DNA of 64,000 nucleotides from assembly GCA_965243265.1 (NCBI GenBank), contig CBDEUL010000011.1:71591-135590 (forward strand), given 5' to 3'. Each line of letters begins with the position of its first letter. Within the stretch, counting starts at the first letter, position 1. The DNA comes from Flavicella sp965243265 (GTDB lineage Bacteria > Bacteroidota > Bacteroidia > Flavobacteriales > Flavobacteriaceae). Below are positions 44,223 to 52,708 of the stretch, in pieces. The notes beneath the pieces were generated by a model that saw only the letters and a list, made by a program, of their open reading frames with translations, searched no databases and was not told the DNA's origin. The translations under genes were made by a program, and so were the position numbers.

Positions 44223-47200
44223 TTAATCTTCAACCAATACCCATTCTCCTTTATCTATCATAGGAATGGCTTGCTTGTATTTGACATCTTTATTTTCTCC
44301 TGTCATTACATTTTTAACTGTAACACGTTCGTTCCTTCCTATTTTTCGTTCGTCACGAACCAAAGTTTCAGGAGCTTTTTGTTCTTGTGTATTTTGTACT
44401 GCAGCAGAACTCTGACTTGTGTTTGCAAGTGTTTCTTTACTCAATTGCAATTTTTCTTTCTTCTGCTCTCTTGCTTCTGAAATTTGATTAGAATTCTGAT
44501 TTGGCAACTCTCCTTTAAACAAGAAAGAAAGTACTTCTTTATTGATTTTATCTAGCATTTGCTTAAATAACTCAAAAGCTTCAAACTTGTAGATTAACAA
44601 CGGATCTTTTTGCTCGTACGATGCGTTTTGAACAGATTGTTTCAAATCATCCATCTTACGTAAATGATCTTTCCATGTTTCATCTATAATAGCTAGTGTA
44701 ATATTCTTTTCGAAATCATTGACCAATCCTTTTCCTTCAGACTCGTAAGCTTCTTTTAAGTTTGTTACAACTTGCAATGTTTTAATACCATCTGTAAAAG
44801 GCACTACTATACGCTCATATTTATCTCCTTCATTTTCAAAAACATCTTTAATAACTGGATATGCTGAAGCTGCATTACGAATTACTTTATCTTGATAATG
44901 CGCCAACACTTTTGTATATAAAGTATCTGTTAACTCTGTTTCTGAAGTATTTTTAAACTCTTCTTTTGTAAATGGTGATGACATTGATGAGAAACGAATT
45001 AATTCAAATTCGAAGTTCGCATAATCATCATTTAATTTATTTGCTGATAGTATTGAAGCACACGTATCATAAATCATATTTACAATGTCTATCTGTAATC
45101 TTTTCCCATCTAATGCATGACGACGACGCTTGTAAACTACTTCTCTTTGAGAGTTCATAATATCATCATACTCCAACAATCGTTTACGAATACCAAAGTT
45201 ATTTTCTTCTACTTTTTTCTGAGCTCTTTCTATTGATTTAGAAATCATAGAGTGTTGAATAACTTCTCCTTCTTCTAAGCCCATTCTATCCATCATTTTA
45301 GCAATACGTTCTGACCCGAAAATACGCATTAAATGATCTTCTAAAGAAACATAAAATTGTGAAGACCCAACATCTCCTTGTCTCCCTGCACGTCCTCTTA
45401 ACTGACGGTCAACCCTACGTGAATCATGACGTTCTGTACCAATAATTGCTAAACCTCCTGCTGCTTTCACTTCATCAGACAATTTAATATCTGTTCCACG
45501 TCCTGCCATATTAGTTGCAATAGTAACCATACCTGATTTTCCTGCATCTGCAACAATATCAGCCTCTTTCTTGTGTAGTTTTGCGTTTAAGACATTGTGT
45601 GTTATTTTTCTAATTGAAAGCATTCTTGATAACAATTCTGAAATTTCTACAGAAGTTGTTCCTACAAGTACCGGTCTCCCTTTTTCTACAAGGTTTACAA
45701 TTTCATCTATTACAGCATTGTATTTCTCTCTTGTAGTCTTATAAACTAAATCGTCCTTATCATCTCGTTGCAACGCTCTATTTGTTGGTATTTCTACAAC
45801 ATCTAGTTTGTATATTTCCCAAAACTCTCCTTCTTCAGTAATTGCTGTACCCGTCATTCCTCCTAACTTACGATACATTCTAAAGTAGTTTTGCAATGTA
45901 ACTGTAGCAAATGTTTGTGTAGCTGCTTCTATTTTTACATTTTCCTTCGCTTCAATAGCTTGGTGTAATCCGTCAGAATATCTACGACCGTCCATAATAC
46001 GTCCAGTCTGCTCGTCCACTATTTTAACTTTATTATCCATTACCACATACTCTTTATCTTTTTCAAATAAAGTATATGCTTTTAGTAATTGGTTTAAGGT
46101 GTGAATTCTTTCACTTTTGATACTAAAGTCTCTGTAGAGTTCTTCTTTTAAAGCTACTTTTTCTTCTGTTGTTTGAGTGCTTGAATCAATCTCTCCTATT
46201 TTAACTCCAATATCCGGTAATACAAAGAAATTCTCTTTACTATCTCCTGACAAGTATGCAATACCTTTGTCTGTCAATTCGATTGAATTGTTCTTTTCAT
46301 CAATAACAAAGTAAAGCTCTTTATCTATTTTTGGCATTTCTCTGTTATTATCTGCCATATAGGTATTCTCTACCTTTTGCAACATTTGTTTGATTCCTTC
46401 TTGACTCAAGAATTTTATCAAAGCTTTGTTTTTCGGCAATCCTCTATAGACTCTCAATAACAAGAAACTACCATCTTTAGTATTTCCTTCTTTTATGAGT
46501 TTTTTAGCTTCTGCCAATACTCCTACTAAATATTGTCTTTGAATTTTTTCTATATCGGCTACTTTGGGCTTTAATTCGTTAAATTCATGACGATCTCCTT
46601 CTGGAATTGGTCCTGAGATAATCAATGGTGTTCTAGCATCATCAATTAACACAGAATCTACCTCATCTACAATGGCAAAGTTTGGTGCTCTTTGTACCAA
46701 ATCTTTTTGAGAATGTGCCATATTATCTCTCAGGTAATCGAATCCAAATTCATTGTTGGTTCCGTAAGTAATATCTGAGTTATAAGCTTTTCTTCTTTCT
46801 TCTGAATTTGGCTGATGATGATCTATACAGTCTACTGTTAATCCATGAAATTCCCAAATAGGTGCCATCCAAGCGGCATCCCTTTTTGCTAAATAATCAT
46901 TTACTGTTACAACGTGTACTCCTTTTCCTGTTAAAGCATTTAAGTAAATAGGCAATGTTGCTACTAAGGTTTTTCCCTCTCCTGTCATCATCTCAGCAAT
47001 TTTACCTTGATGTAAAACAGCCCCTCCTATCAATTGCACATCGTAATGTACCATACCCCAAGTAACATCTGTTCCTGATGCGTTCCAAGAGTTTTTCCAA
47101 ATGGCTTTATCTCCTTCTAAACTAATATATTCTTTAACAGCAGATAGTTCTCTATCTTTCTGTGTTGCTGTAACAACATTTGTTGTGTTTTCTGTAAACC

Positions 47201-47561
47201 GTTTTGCTGTTTCTTTTACAACTGCAAAAGCTTCTGCCATTATATTAGCTAAAACAGCTTCAGAAGCTTCATATGATTGATCTTTTAAAGCATCTATTTC
47301 TGTAAATATTTGCTCTTTTCTATCTACATGTGCTTCTAAAGCTTCTTCTTCTAATGAGACAATTTTATCTTCGAATGATTTTGTTGCTTCTTTGATCTGA
47401 TTTTTAAACTCTTCAGATTTCAACCTTAATTCATCATTTGTTAAGGCTCCTATTGCTTCCTCAAATTGACGTACTTGACCTACAATTGGTCGTAAGTTTT
47501 TAAGGTCTTTTTTCTGCTTATCTCCTACAAAGATTTTAAGTACAGAATCTAATATACTCAT
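44223..47561 (-). CDS. secA: Preprotein translocase ATPase SecA
   Basis: SecA drives export of unfolded proteins through SecYEG. It has 1112 residues, longer than the roughly 900 of E. coli, with an extra insertion near residues 330-430 as in other Bacteroidota. Walker A is MTGEGKTLVA (near residue 188), DEVDSVLIDDARTPLIISG is the Walker B region, and TNMAGRGTDIKL is motif V. The C-terminal zinc-binding SecB-type motif (CxCxSGx8CH) is absent; the protein ends IPMIDKGEWVLVED. It is transcribed from its own -7 box and is monocistronic. Confidence 0.97.
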   Translation of the reverse strand: MSILDSVLKIFVGDKQKKDLKNLRPIVGQVRQFEEAIGALTNDELRLKSEEFKNQIKEATKSFEDKIVSLEEEALEAHVDRKEQIFTEIDALKDQSYEASEAVLANIMAEAFAVVKETAKRFTENTTNVVTATQKDRELSAVKEYISLEGDKAIWKNSWNASGTDVTWGMVHYDVQLIGGAVLHQGKIAEMMTGEGKTLVATLPIYLNALTGKGVHVVTVNDYLAKRDAAWMAPIWEFHGLTVDCIDHHQPNSEERRKAYNSDITYGTNNEFGFDYLRDNMAHSQKDLVQRAPNFAIVDEVDSVLIDDARTPLIISGPIPEGDRHEFNELKPKVADIEKIQRQYLVGVLAEAKKLIKEGNTKDGSFLLLRVYRGLPKNKALIKFLSQEGIKQMLQKVENTYMADNNREMPKIDKELYFVIDEKNNSIELTDKGIAYLSGDSKENFFVLPDIGVKIGEIDSSTQTTEEKVALKEELYRDFSIKSERIHTLNQLLKAYTLFEKDKEYVVMDNKVKIVDEQTGRIMDGRRYSDGLHQAIEAKENVKIEAATQTFATVTLQNYFRMYRKLGGMTGTAITEEGEFWEIYKLDVVEIPTNRALQRDDKDDLVYKTTREKYNAVIDEIVNLVEKGRPVLVGTTSVEISELLSRMLSIRKITHNVLNAKLHKKEADIVADAGKSGMVTIATNMAGRGTDIKLSDEVKAAGGLAIIGTERHDSRRVDRQLRGRAGRQGDVGSSQFYVSLEDHLMRIFGSERIAKMMDRMGLEEGEVIQHSMISKSIERAQKKVEENNFGIRKRLLEYDDIMNSQREVVYKRRRHALDGKRLQIDIVNMIYDTCASILSANKLNDDYANFEFELIRFSSMSSPFTKEEFKNTSETELTDTLYTKVLAHYQDKVIRNAASAYPVIKDVFENEGDKYERIVVPFTDGIKTLQVVTNLKEAYESEGKGLVNDFEKNITLAIIDETWKDHLRKMDDLKQSVQNASYEQKDPLLIYKFEAFELFKQMLDKINKEVLSFLFKGELPNQNSNQISEAREQKKEKLQLSKETLANTSQSSAAVQNTQEQKAPETLVRDERKIGRNERVTVKNVMTGENKDVKYKQAIPMIDKGEWVLVED

Positions 47562-47582
47562 GTTTTCTTATTTTTTTCGTTT

Positions 47583-47590
47583 CAAAAATA
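47583..47590 (-). promoter_or_regulatory. Candidate -7 box of secA
   Basis: TATTTTTG on the minus strand, 21 bp before the ATG and just after the upstream terminator. Confidence 0.55.
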
Positions 47591-47593
47591 CGC

Positions 47594-47624
47594 AAAAAAA
47601 AAGCCTCTAAAGAGACTTTTTTTT
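47594..47624 (-). terminator. Terminator of the DUF2795 gene
   Basis: On the minus strand AAAAAAAAGTCTCT pairs with AGAGGCTTTTTTTT (one T-G pair) around two to three bases, ending in nine T's. Confidence 0.78.
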
Positions 47625-47643
47625 GTTTAATTTTTTGTTTTTT

Positions 47644-47865
47644 CTAGTATTCTTCTTCATCCCAGAAATAATCCTCTTCTGTAGGATAATCAGGCCATAT
47701 CTCTACAATTGAGTCATATGCATCTCCTTCATCTTCCATACTTTGTAAGTTTTCTACAACTTCCAAAGGAGCTCCTGTTCTAATTGCATAATCTATCAAT
47801 TCATCTTTTGTTGCTGGCCATGGGGCGTCTGCCAAATATGATGCTAATTCTAATGTCCAATACAT
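47644..47865 (-). CDS. DUF2795 domain protein
   Basis: A 73-residue acidic protein. The start MYWTLELASYLADAPWPATKDELIDYAIRTGAP is the DUF2795 pattern (short helical domain of unknown role). The tail is very acidic (EDYFWDEEEY). It has its own -7 box and terminator. Confidence 0.88.
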   Translation of the reverse strand: MYWTLELASYLADAPWPATKDELIDYAIRTGAPLEVVENLQSMEDEGDAYDSIVEIWPDYPTEEDYFWDEEEY

Positions 47866-47884
47866 TTTTATAATTGTTTTTTTG

Positions 47885-47892
47885 CAAAAATA
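47885..47892 (-). promoter_or_regulatory. Candidate -7 box of the DUF2795 gene
   Basis: TATTTTTG on the minus strand, 19 bp before the ATG. Confidence 0.55.
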
Positions 47893-47963
47893 ATTTTTTA
47901 AACTAAATAGTCAAGTTTTTTTATCTTTTTTTTGTTTTTATTTAAAAGAACGTTTTTTTAAGC

Positions 47964-48527
47964 TTACGGAATCCATTTAATTTCTTCTGCTTTATAATCT
48001 TGAGTCAACTTTCGTGCCAACACAAATAAGTAGTCAGAAAGGCGGTTTAAGTATTCTATAATCTCTTTTTCTACCGTTGTTTCCTGTAATAATTTCACTA
48101 CCAAACGCTCTGCTCGCCTACAAATACTTCTAGATACATGACAGTATGACACTGCTACATGTCCACCTGGCAAAACAAAATGAGTCATTGCTGGCAATTC
48201 TTCATTCATCTTGTCTATTTCCGATTCTAAAAAAATTATCATCTTTTGACTAATCACTGGAATGGTTAAACGATTGGCACCGTTTTTCATTTTCTTTTTC
48301 TCTTTTGGTGTTGCCAACATAGCTCCAATTGTAAATAATTCACTTTGAATTTTCACTATTACATCTTTAAGACTATTACTCTCATTACAATCCCTTATAA
48401 GTCCCATAAATGAGTTTAGTTCATCTATAGTTCCGTAACATTCTATTCTTAAATCTGATTTTAAAACCCTGTCTCCGCCATAGAGTCCTGTTTCTCCTTT
48501 GTCTCCTGTTTTTGTATATATTTTCAT
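47964..48527 (-). CDS. Cob(I)alamin adenosyltransferase, PduO type
   Basis: A 187-residue enzyme that transfers adenosyl from ATP to cob(I)alamin, making coenzyme B12. The N-terminus KIYTKTGDKGETGLYGGDRV holds the ATP-binding motif, and SRSICRRAERLVVKL plus NRLSDYLFVLAR are the conserved helices with catalytic residues. It shares one base of its start with the stop of the upstream methyltransferase (TAATG), so both are one transcription and translation unit. Confidence 0.93.
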   Translation of the reverse strand: MKIYTKTGDKGETGLYGGDRVLKSDLRIECYGTIDELNSFMGLIRDCNESNSLKDVIVKIQSELFTIGAMLATPKEKKKMKNGANRLTIPVISQKMIIFLESEIDKMNEELPAMTHFVLPGGHVAVSYCHVSRSICRRAERLVVKLLQETTVEKEIIEYLNRLSDYLFVLARKLTQDYKAEEIKWIP

Positions 48528-49303
48528 TAAATGCGAATTGTAAAATGTTCTTTTTCTTGTTCTTTTCTAAAAAACACAATCCCCCATTGAAATGTATCTA
48601 TAGTCACTTTTACTGATGGGTGCTCCTTTATTTCTTCCCAAGCTTCTTCCATCTCTAAAGACCAGTGTATATCATCAAAAATAAAAACCGAATCGTTATG
48701 AATAGAACTCAGCGCTTGTTTAAAATAATTTAATGTTGGCTGTTTTTGATGATTTCCATCAAAATATATTAAGTCGTAGGTATTCTCTTTTAAAACCCTT
48801 GGTAACGTTTCCGAAAAATCTCCTAAGACTGTTTTTATATTTTTTTGCTCAAAAAAAAGAAATTGTTCTTTTGCTTTTTTTTGAGTTTCTGGACATCCTT
48901 CTAATGTAATTACCCCTCCCTTTTCTCTACCTAAACTTAAAGAAAAAGTTCCTACTCCCAATGAAGTCCCAATCTCTAAAGATTTACCCACCTCTAAATA
49001 TGAAACTATTCTTACTAAAAGCTTTGCATATTTTTTATTGATAGAAACATGTTTTGCTACTTTAGCAACCTCTCTCTCATTACTTTTAAAAATCTTAGAT
49101 CCTTTTCCAAAATCAGTTACATTGATTGTTTCTTTTGATTTTAACAAACGTCTTTTATATGCTGTGAGTTTTTCTATTACCTCTCTTTCTGTTTTTTTAT
49201 AGAAACAGTTGACTACTAAATCATAAACAAACGGAGAATGCACCCCATGTTGATTTTTTGATCTTACTAAAAAATTTAAATATGCTTTGACTCTATAAAA
49301 CAT
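48527..49303 (-). CDS. Class I SAM-dependent methyltransferase (O-methyltransferase-like)
   Basis: A 258-residue Rossmann-fold methyltransferase. The SAM-binding glycine-rich segment is LEIGTSLGVGTFSLSLG (near residue 108), followed by an acidic GVITLEGCPE (motif II) and LIYFDGNHQK (motif III-like). The pattern is that of O-methyltransferases for small molecules, but the substrate is not known. The adenosyltransferase is coupled to it, which may be incidental. A perfect dyad abuts its start codon. Confidence 0.82.
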   Translation of the reverse strand: MFYRVKAYLNFLVRSKNQHGVHSPFVYDLVVNCFYKKTEREVIEKLTAYKRRLLKSKETINVTDFGKGSKIFKSNEREVAKVAKHVSINKKYAKLLVRIVSYLEVGKSLEIGTSLGVGTFSLSLGREKGGVITLEGCPETQKKAKEQFLFFEQKNIKTVLGDFSETLPRVLKENTYDLIYFDGNHQKQPTLNYFKQALSSIHNDSVFIFDDIHWSLEMEEAWEEIKEHPSVKVTIDTFQWGIVFFRKEQEKEHFTIRI

Positions 49304-49324
49304 CTAATCTTATTTTAAGATTAG
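49304..49324. promoter_or_regulatory. Perfect 21-bp dyad directly in front of the methyltransferase ATG
   Basis: CTAATCTTA and TAAGATTAG flank TTT. As minus-strand RNA this forms a nine-pair hairpin whose last base is next to the start codon, so it could hinder ribosome access; as DNA it could be a repressor site. Confidence 0.55.
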
Positions 49325-49341
49325 CGAAAGTAAGAAGATTA

Positions 49342-49363
49342 TTATTGTTTGTAACAACAATAA
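49342..49363. promoter_or_regulatory. Inverted repeat across the -33 region of the polysaccharide export operon
   Basis: TTATTGTT and AACAATAA flank TGTAAC: an eight-base perfect dyad with six-base spacer. It contains the -33 TTG at 49345-49347, so a protein bound here would block the promoter. It is also within reach of the divergent methyltransferase gene's start region. Confidence 0.55.
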
Positions 49364-49375
49364 GATTTATATTTG
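49345..49375 (+). promoter_or_regulatory. Promoter of the polysaccharide export operon
   Basis: TTG (49345-49347), 20-bp spacer, TATATTTG (49368-49375); the ATG follows 24 bp later. Confidence 0.7.
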
Positions 49376-49399
49376 CACCTTTAAAAGTACCCTCATCTT

Positions 49400-50182
49400 A
49401 TGAAGAATTTTATATTTATAGGAATACTCGTTATTCTGATGTCCTCTTGTATACCCCATAAAGAACTTGTTTACTTTCAAGGGGAACCTGTCTCTAAGGA
49501 GGATTTAAGAAGATTAAATCGTATCCCATATAAATTACAAACAAGTGATATCCTACAAATATCTATAACATCGGGTAATACAGAACTTGTAAATTCATTT
49601 AGTAATAGTTCTTCAGAAGGTCAAACTCAACAATTTGATGATGCTTCGTTATATTTTAAAGGGTACTCTATTGATATACATGGAAATATTCGTCTGCCTT
49701 ACCTTAACAACCTTAACGTTCTTGGATATACAACCGAAGAAGTACGTAAAAAAATAGAAACCGAATTAAAAAAATACTTTAACAATTCTGACGATATTTT
49801 TGTGACAGTCAAATTAGCAGGTATCAAGTATACTATACTAGGTGAAATTGGCTCTCCTGGAACTAATATCATATACCAAAATGAAGTTAATATCATTGAA
49901 GCAATTGCCAGCTCAGGAGATATTACTCTTGTTGGTGACAGACAAAACATAAACATCTTAAGAATGGAAGAAGATGGTCTAAAAAAATTCAATGTAGACA
50001 TCTCTGATATTGATATTTTTGATAATGAAACCTTCAGGATTCAACCCAATGATATTATTTATGTCAGACCTTTAAAACAAAAATCATGGGGAGTTGGAAC
50101 AACAGGTGTTCAAACCTTTGTAACTATTGCAACTTTGTTTTCATTAACAATAACAACTTACCTCCTGATTAAGTCTCTATAA
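49400..50182 (+). CDS. Polysaccharide export lipoprotein, Wza/OPX type
   Basis: A 260-residue outer-membrane export protein. The lipobox ends SSC (residue 17). The polysaccharide export domain is at about 45-140 (TSDILQISITSGN, IDIHGNIRLPYL) and the SLBB domain at about 145-225 (YTILGEIGSPGTN). A C-terminal helix (about 230-255) would cross the membrane. It forms the exit channel for capsule or exopolysaccharide together with the Wzc-type kinase, 33 bp downstream. Confidence 0.9.
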   Translation: MKNFIFIGILVILMSSCIPHKELVYFQGEPVSKEDLRRLNRIPYKLQTSDILQISITSGNTELVNSFSNSSSEGQTQQFDDASLYFKGYSIDIHGNIRLPYLNNLNVLGYTTEEVRKKIETELKKYFNNSDDIFVTVKLAGIKYTILGEIGSPGTNIIYQNEVNIIEAIASSGDITLVGDRQNINILRMEEDGLKKFNVDISDIDIFDNETFRIQPNDIIYVRPLKQKSWGVGTTGVQTFVTIATLFSLTITTYLLIKSL

Positions 50183-50215
50183 GACTTTGATAAATCTAAA
50201 AAAATATAGCAAACT

Positions 50216-52630
50216 ATGCCTTCTATTGATTTAAAATCATTCTTATACAATATTCTAAGTTATTGGAAACTTTTTATATTAACGATACTTGTATCCGTAG
50301 GAATCGCTAAATTCAAAAGTAACTATACAGAAAAGTCTTATTCTATTAGCACCCTTATTACGGTAAAGGAAGAACACAATCCTTTATTTTCTTCAAGTAC
50401 AAATATAGCCTTTAACTGGGGAGGATCAAGCAATATAGTAGAGACTGTCAAAGCCCGATTTAAAACTAGAACCCATAACGAAAAAGTTGTTTCTAAATTA
50501 AAATTCTATATAGACTATCTTCAAGAGGGTAAATACAGAATGGAAGATGTATATGGAGATGTCCCTTTTAAAATAATTACAGATTCTACAGATTACCAAA
50601 TTATCAGTACTCCGATAAAATTAAGTTTTAACGATGATAATACCGTAAAGGTTTCTATAAACTTTGAAGATTTAGAATCTTCAAAAAGTTTAATGGAGTA
50701 CTCTACCCACACTACTAAAAAAGTATCTCCCAAAGATTTACTTTTTGAAAAAACTGTAAACTTAAATGAAACAATAAATTCTCCTTATTTTTCATTTAAA
50801 ATAATTCCCTTAGAGCAGTCCTTTTCTGGAGAGTATTTTATACGATTTAATAATTTTAATTCTGTTGTAAACAAATATAAAAATGTTTACATCAAAAACT
50901 TCAAGCTTGGAACATCTATTTTAAACATGTCGCTAACGGGAAGTAATAAAGCTAGACTGGTAAAATATTTAAATACATCTGTAAAAGTACTAGGAGACGA
51001 TCAAAAAAGAACAAAAATAGCATATGCTGTAAAGACAAAAAACTATATAGACACTCTCTTTAAAAGAGAGGCAAGAAACTTAAACTATATAGAAAGCACT
51101 CTTGAAAAGTTTAAAGATTCTAATAATATTTACAGCCCTTCTACCGAAGGTAGCTTGATCTTTTCTAAAATCGTAGATTTAGATTCTCAAATTCTAATGA
51201 AAGAAAAATCTCTTGAGTACGTAAATTCACTAATCCAATATTTAGATACTCAAAGAAATACTGAAAACAGCATTCCTGTTCCTTCTATATCTTATATTGA
51301 AGATATTACTCTTATTAGTTATATAACTGAATTAACCTCTTTATATGCCTTAAAGGATGGTTTAGAGAAAAAAGGAGTTGCATCCATACACCCTGAAATG
51401 ATTAATCTTACAAATCAAATTTCTATAAAAGATAAAATTATTTCAGAAAACTTAAACTCTTATAAAAATGAATCTCTAATTAGTTTACAAGAATTAAAAG
51501 ATCAACTAGAAAAAGAAAAAAGAAAACTAAAAAAAATTCCTAAACTAGAACAAAAATTGATTCGATATGAAAGGAATTATAAAATTACAGAAGTTAACTA
51601 CAACTATTTAAAACAAAAAAGTTACGAAGCGGGAACCGCTATTGCAGCAAACGTATCTGACTTAAAAGTTTTAGACAAAGCCAAGGATATTGGTCAAGGA
51701 TCTTCAAAACCCAACAGAACATTCAACTATCTTGTTGCCGTCATATTGGCTATCATACTACCGCTATTTTATATTATAATTAGACAATTATTAGATGATA
51801 AGATTTACTCTGTTGAGGAAATTGAAAACTTATACAAAATTCCTGTTTTAGGTGTTATTGGTTCTAATTTGAGTAAATCTAATTTAGCTGTTTACGAACA
51901 ACCTAAATCTTCTGTCTCGGAATCTTTTAGAGCCTTAAGATCTAATATTCAATTCTTGTTTAAAGACAATAACAAAAAAAACAAAACCATCGTTTTAACA
52001 TCTTCTGTAAGTGGAGAAGGAAAAACAATGATTTCTATAAATATGGCAACTGCTTTTGCTTTAAGTGGTAAAAAAACTGTCTTAATTGGATTAGATTTAA
52101 GAAAACCTAAAATCTTTAATGATTTTAAATTAAAAAATGACGAAGGTGTTGTTAATCATTTAATAGGTCAAAGATCTATCGATGAAATTACACACAAAAC
52201 AGAAATTCCAAATTTAGATTTGATCCTTTCAGGTCCTATTCCTCCTAACCCTTCTGAGTTAATCTTAAACTCAAAAACAGAAGAAATGATTCATAACCTA
52301 CAAGAAAAGTATGATTATGTAATTATAGATACTCCTCCTGTTGGTTTAGTCTCAGATGCCTTAGAATTGTTCAAATATGCAGATGCAAATATCTATGTTA
52401 TCAGACAAGATTATTCTAAAAAAGGAATGATGAAAATGATTGATGACAAATATATCAATGGTGAAGTAAAAGATATCGGATATGTACTTAATGACTTTAG
52501 TGCAAAAGGTAAATACGGCTATAGTTACGGATATGGATATGGTTACGGTTATGGTAACTATGGAAACAATTACCATGAAAATCAAGAAATGACTCTTCTT
52601 GAAAAAATTAAACGCATATTTAAAAGTTAG
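50216..52630 (+). CDS. Polysaccharide chain-length regulator/tyrosine autokinase, Wzc type
   Basis: An 804-residue inner-membrane BY-kinase that controls polymer length and export by cycles of Tyr phosphorylation. The N-terminal half is a chain-length (Wzz) domain with membrane helices near residues 15-33 and 510-530 and a coiled coil at about 390-460. The cytosolic kinase has Walker A SSVSGEGKTMISI (near residue 598), A' motif LIGLDLRKP and Walker B YVIIDTPPVG (near residue 705). The tail is a tyrosine cluster GYSYGYGYGYGYGNYG (near residue 773). It is the partner of the Wza-type gene; the rest of a polysaccharide locus is not in view. Confidence 0.92.
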   Translation: MPSIDLKSFLYNILSYWKLFILTILVSVGIAKFKSNYTEKSYSISTLITVKEEHNPLFSSSTNIAFNWGGSSNIVETVKARFKTRTHNEKVVSKLKFYIDYLQEGKYRMEDVYGDVPFKIITDSTDYQIISTPIKLSFNDDNTVKVSINFEDLESSKSLMEYSTHTTKKVSPKDLLFEKTVNLNETINSPYFSFKIIPLEQSFSGEYFIRFNNFNSVVNKYKNVYIKNFKLGTSILNMSLTGSNKARLVKYLNTSVKVLGDDQKRTKIAYAVKTKNYIDTLFKREARNLNYIESTLEKFKDSNNIYSPSTEGSLIFSKIVDLDSQILMKEKSLEYVNSLIQYLDTQRNTENSIPVPSISYIEDITLISYITELTSLYALKDGLEKKGVASIHPEMINLTNQISIKDKIISENLNSYKNESLISLQELKDQLEKEKRKLKKIPKLEQKLIRYERNYKITEVNYNYLKQKSYEAGTAIAANVSDLKVLDKAKDIGQGSSKPNRTFNYLVAVILAIILPLFYIIIRQLLDDKIYSVEEIENLYKIPVLGVIGSNLSKSNLAVYEQPKSSVSESFRALRSNIQFLFKDNNKKNKTIVLTSSVSGEGKTMISINMATAFALSGKKTVLIGLDLRKPKIFNDFKLKNDEGVVNHLIGQRSIDEITHKTEIPNLDLILSGPIPPNPSELILNSKTEEMIHNLQEKYDYVIIDTPPVGLVSDALELFKYADANIYVIRQDYSKKGMMKMIDDKYINGEVKDIGYVLNDFSAKGKYGYSYGYGYGYGYGNYGNNYHENQEMTLLEKIKRIFKS
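52508..52572 (+). repeat. Low-complexity Gly-Tyr repeat in the kinase tail
   Basis: Repeated GGNTAN codon pairs encode alternating Gly and Tyr, the phosphorylation tail of the kinase. The repeat unit is six bases, so unit loss or gain keeps the frame. Confidence 0.75.
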
Positions 52631-52660
52631 CAACAACAACCATTGCTAATCAAAATGTAC

Positions 52661-52708
52661 AAAACAAGTATTTGACTAACTTATGTTAGACCAGATACTT
52701 GTTTTTTT
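52661..52708. terminator. Terminator of the export operon, inside the 3' end of recG
   Basis: AAAACAAGTAT pairs with ATACTTGTTTT, with an inner CTAAC/GTTAG pairing, then a T-run. The right half lies within the last codons of recG on the opposite strand. Confidence 0.78.
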
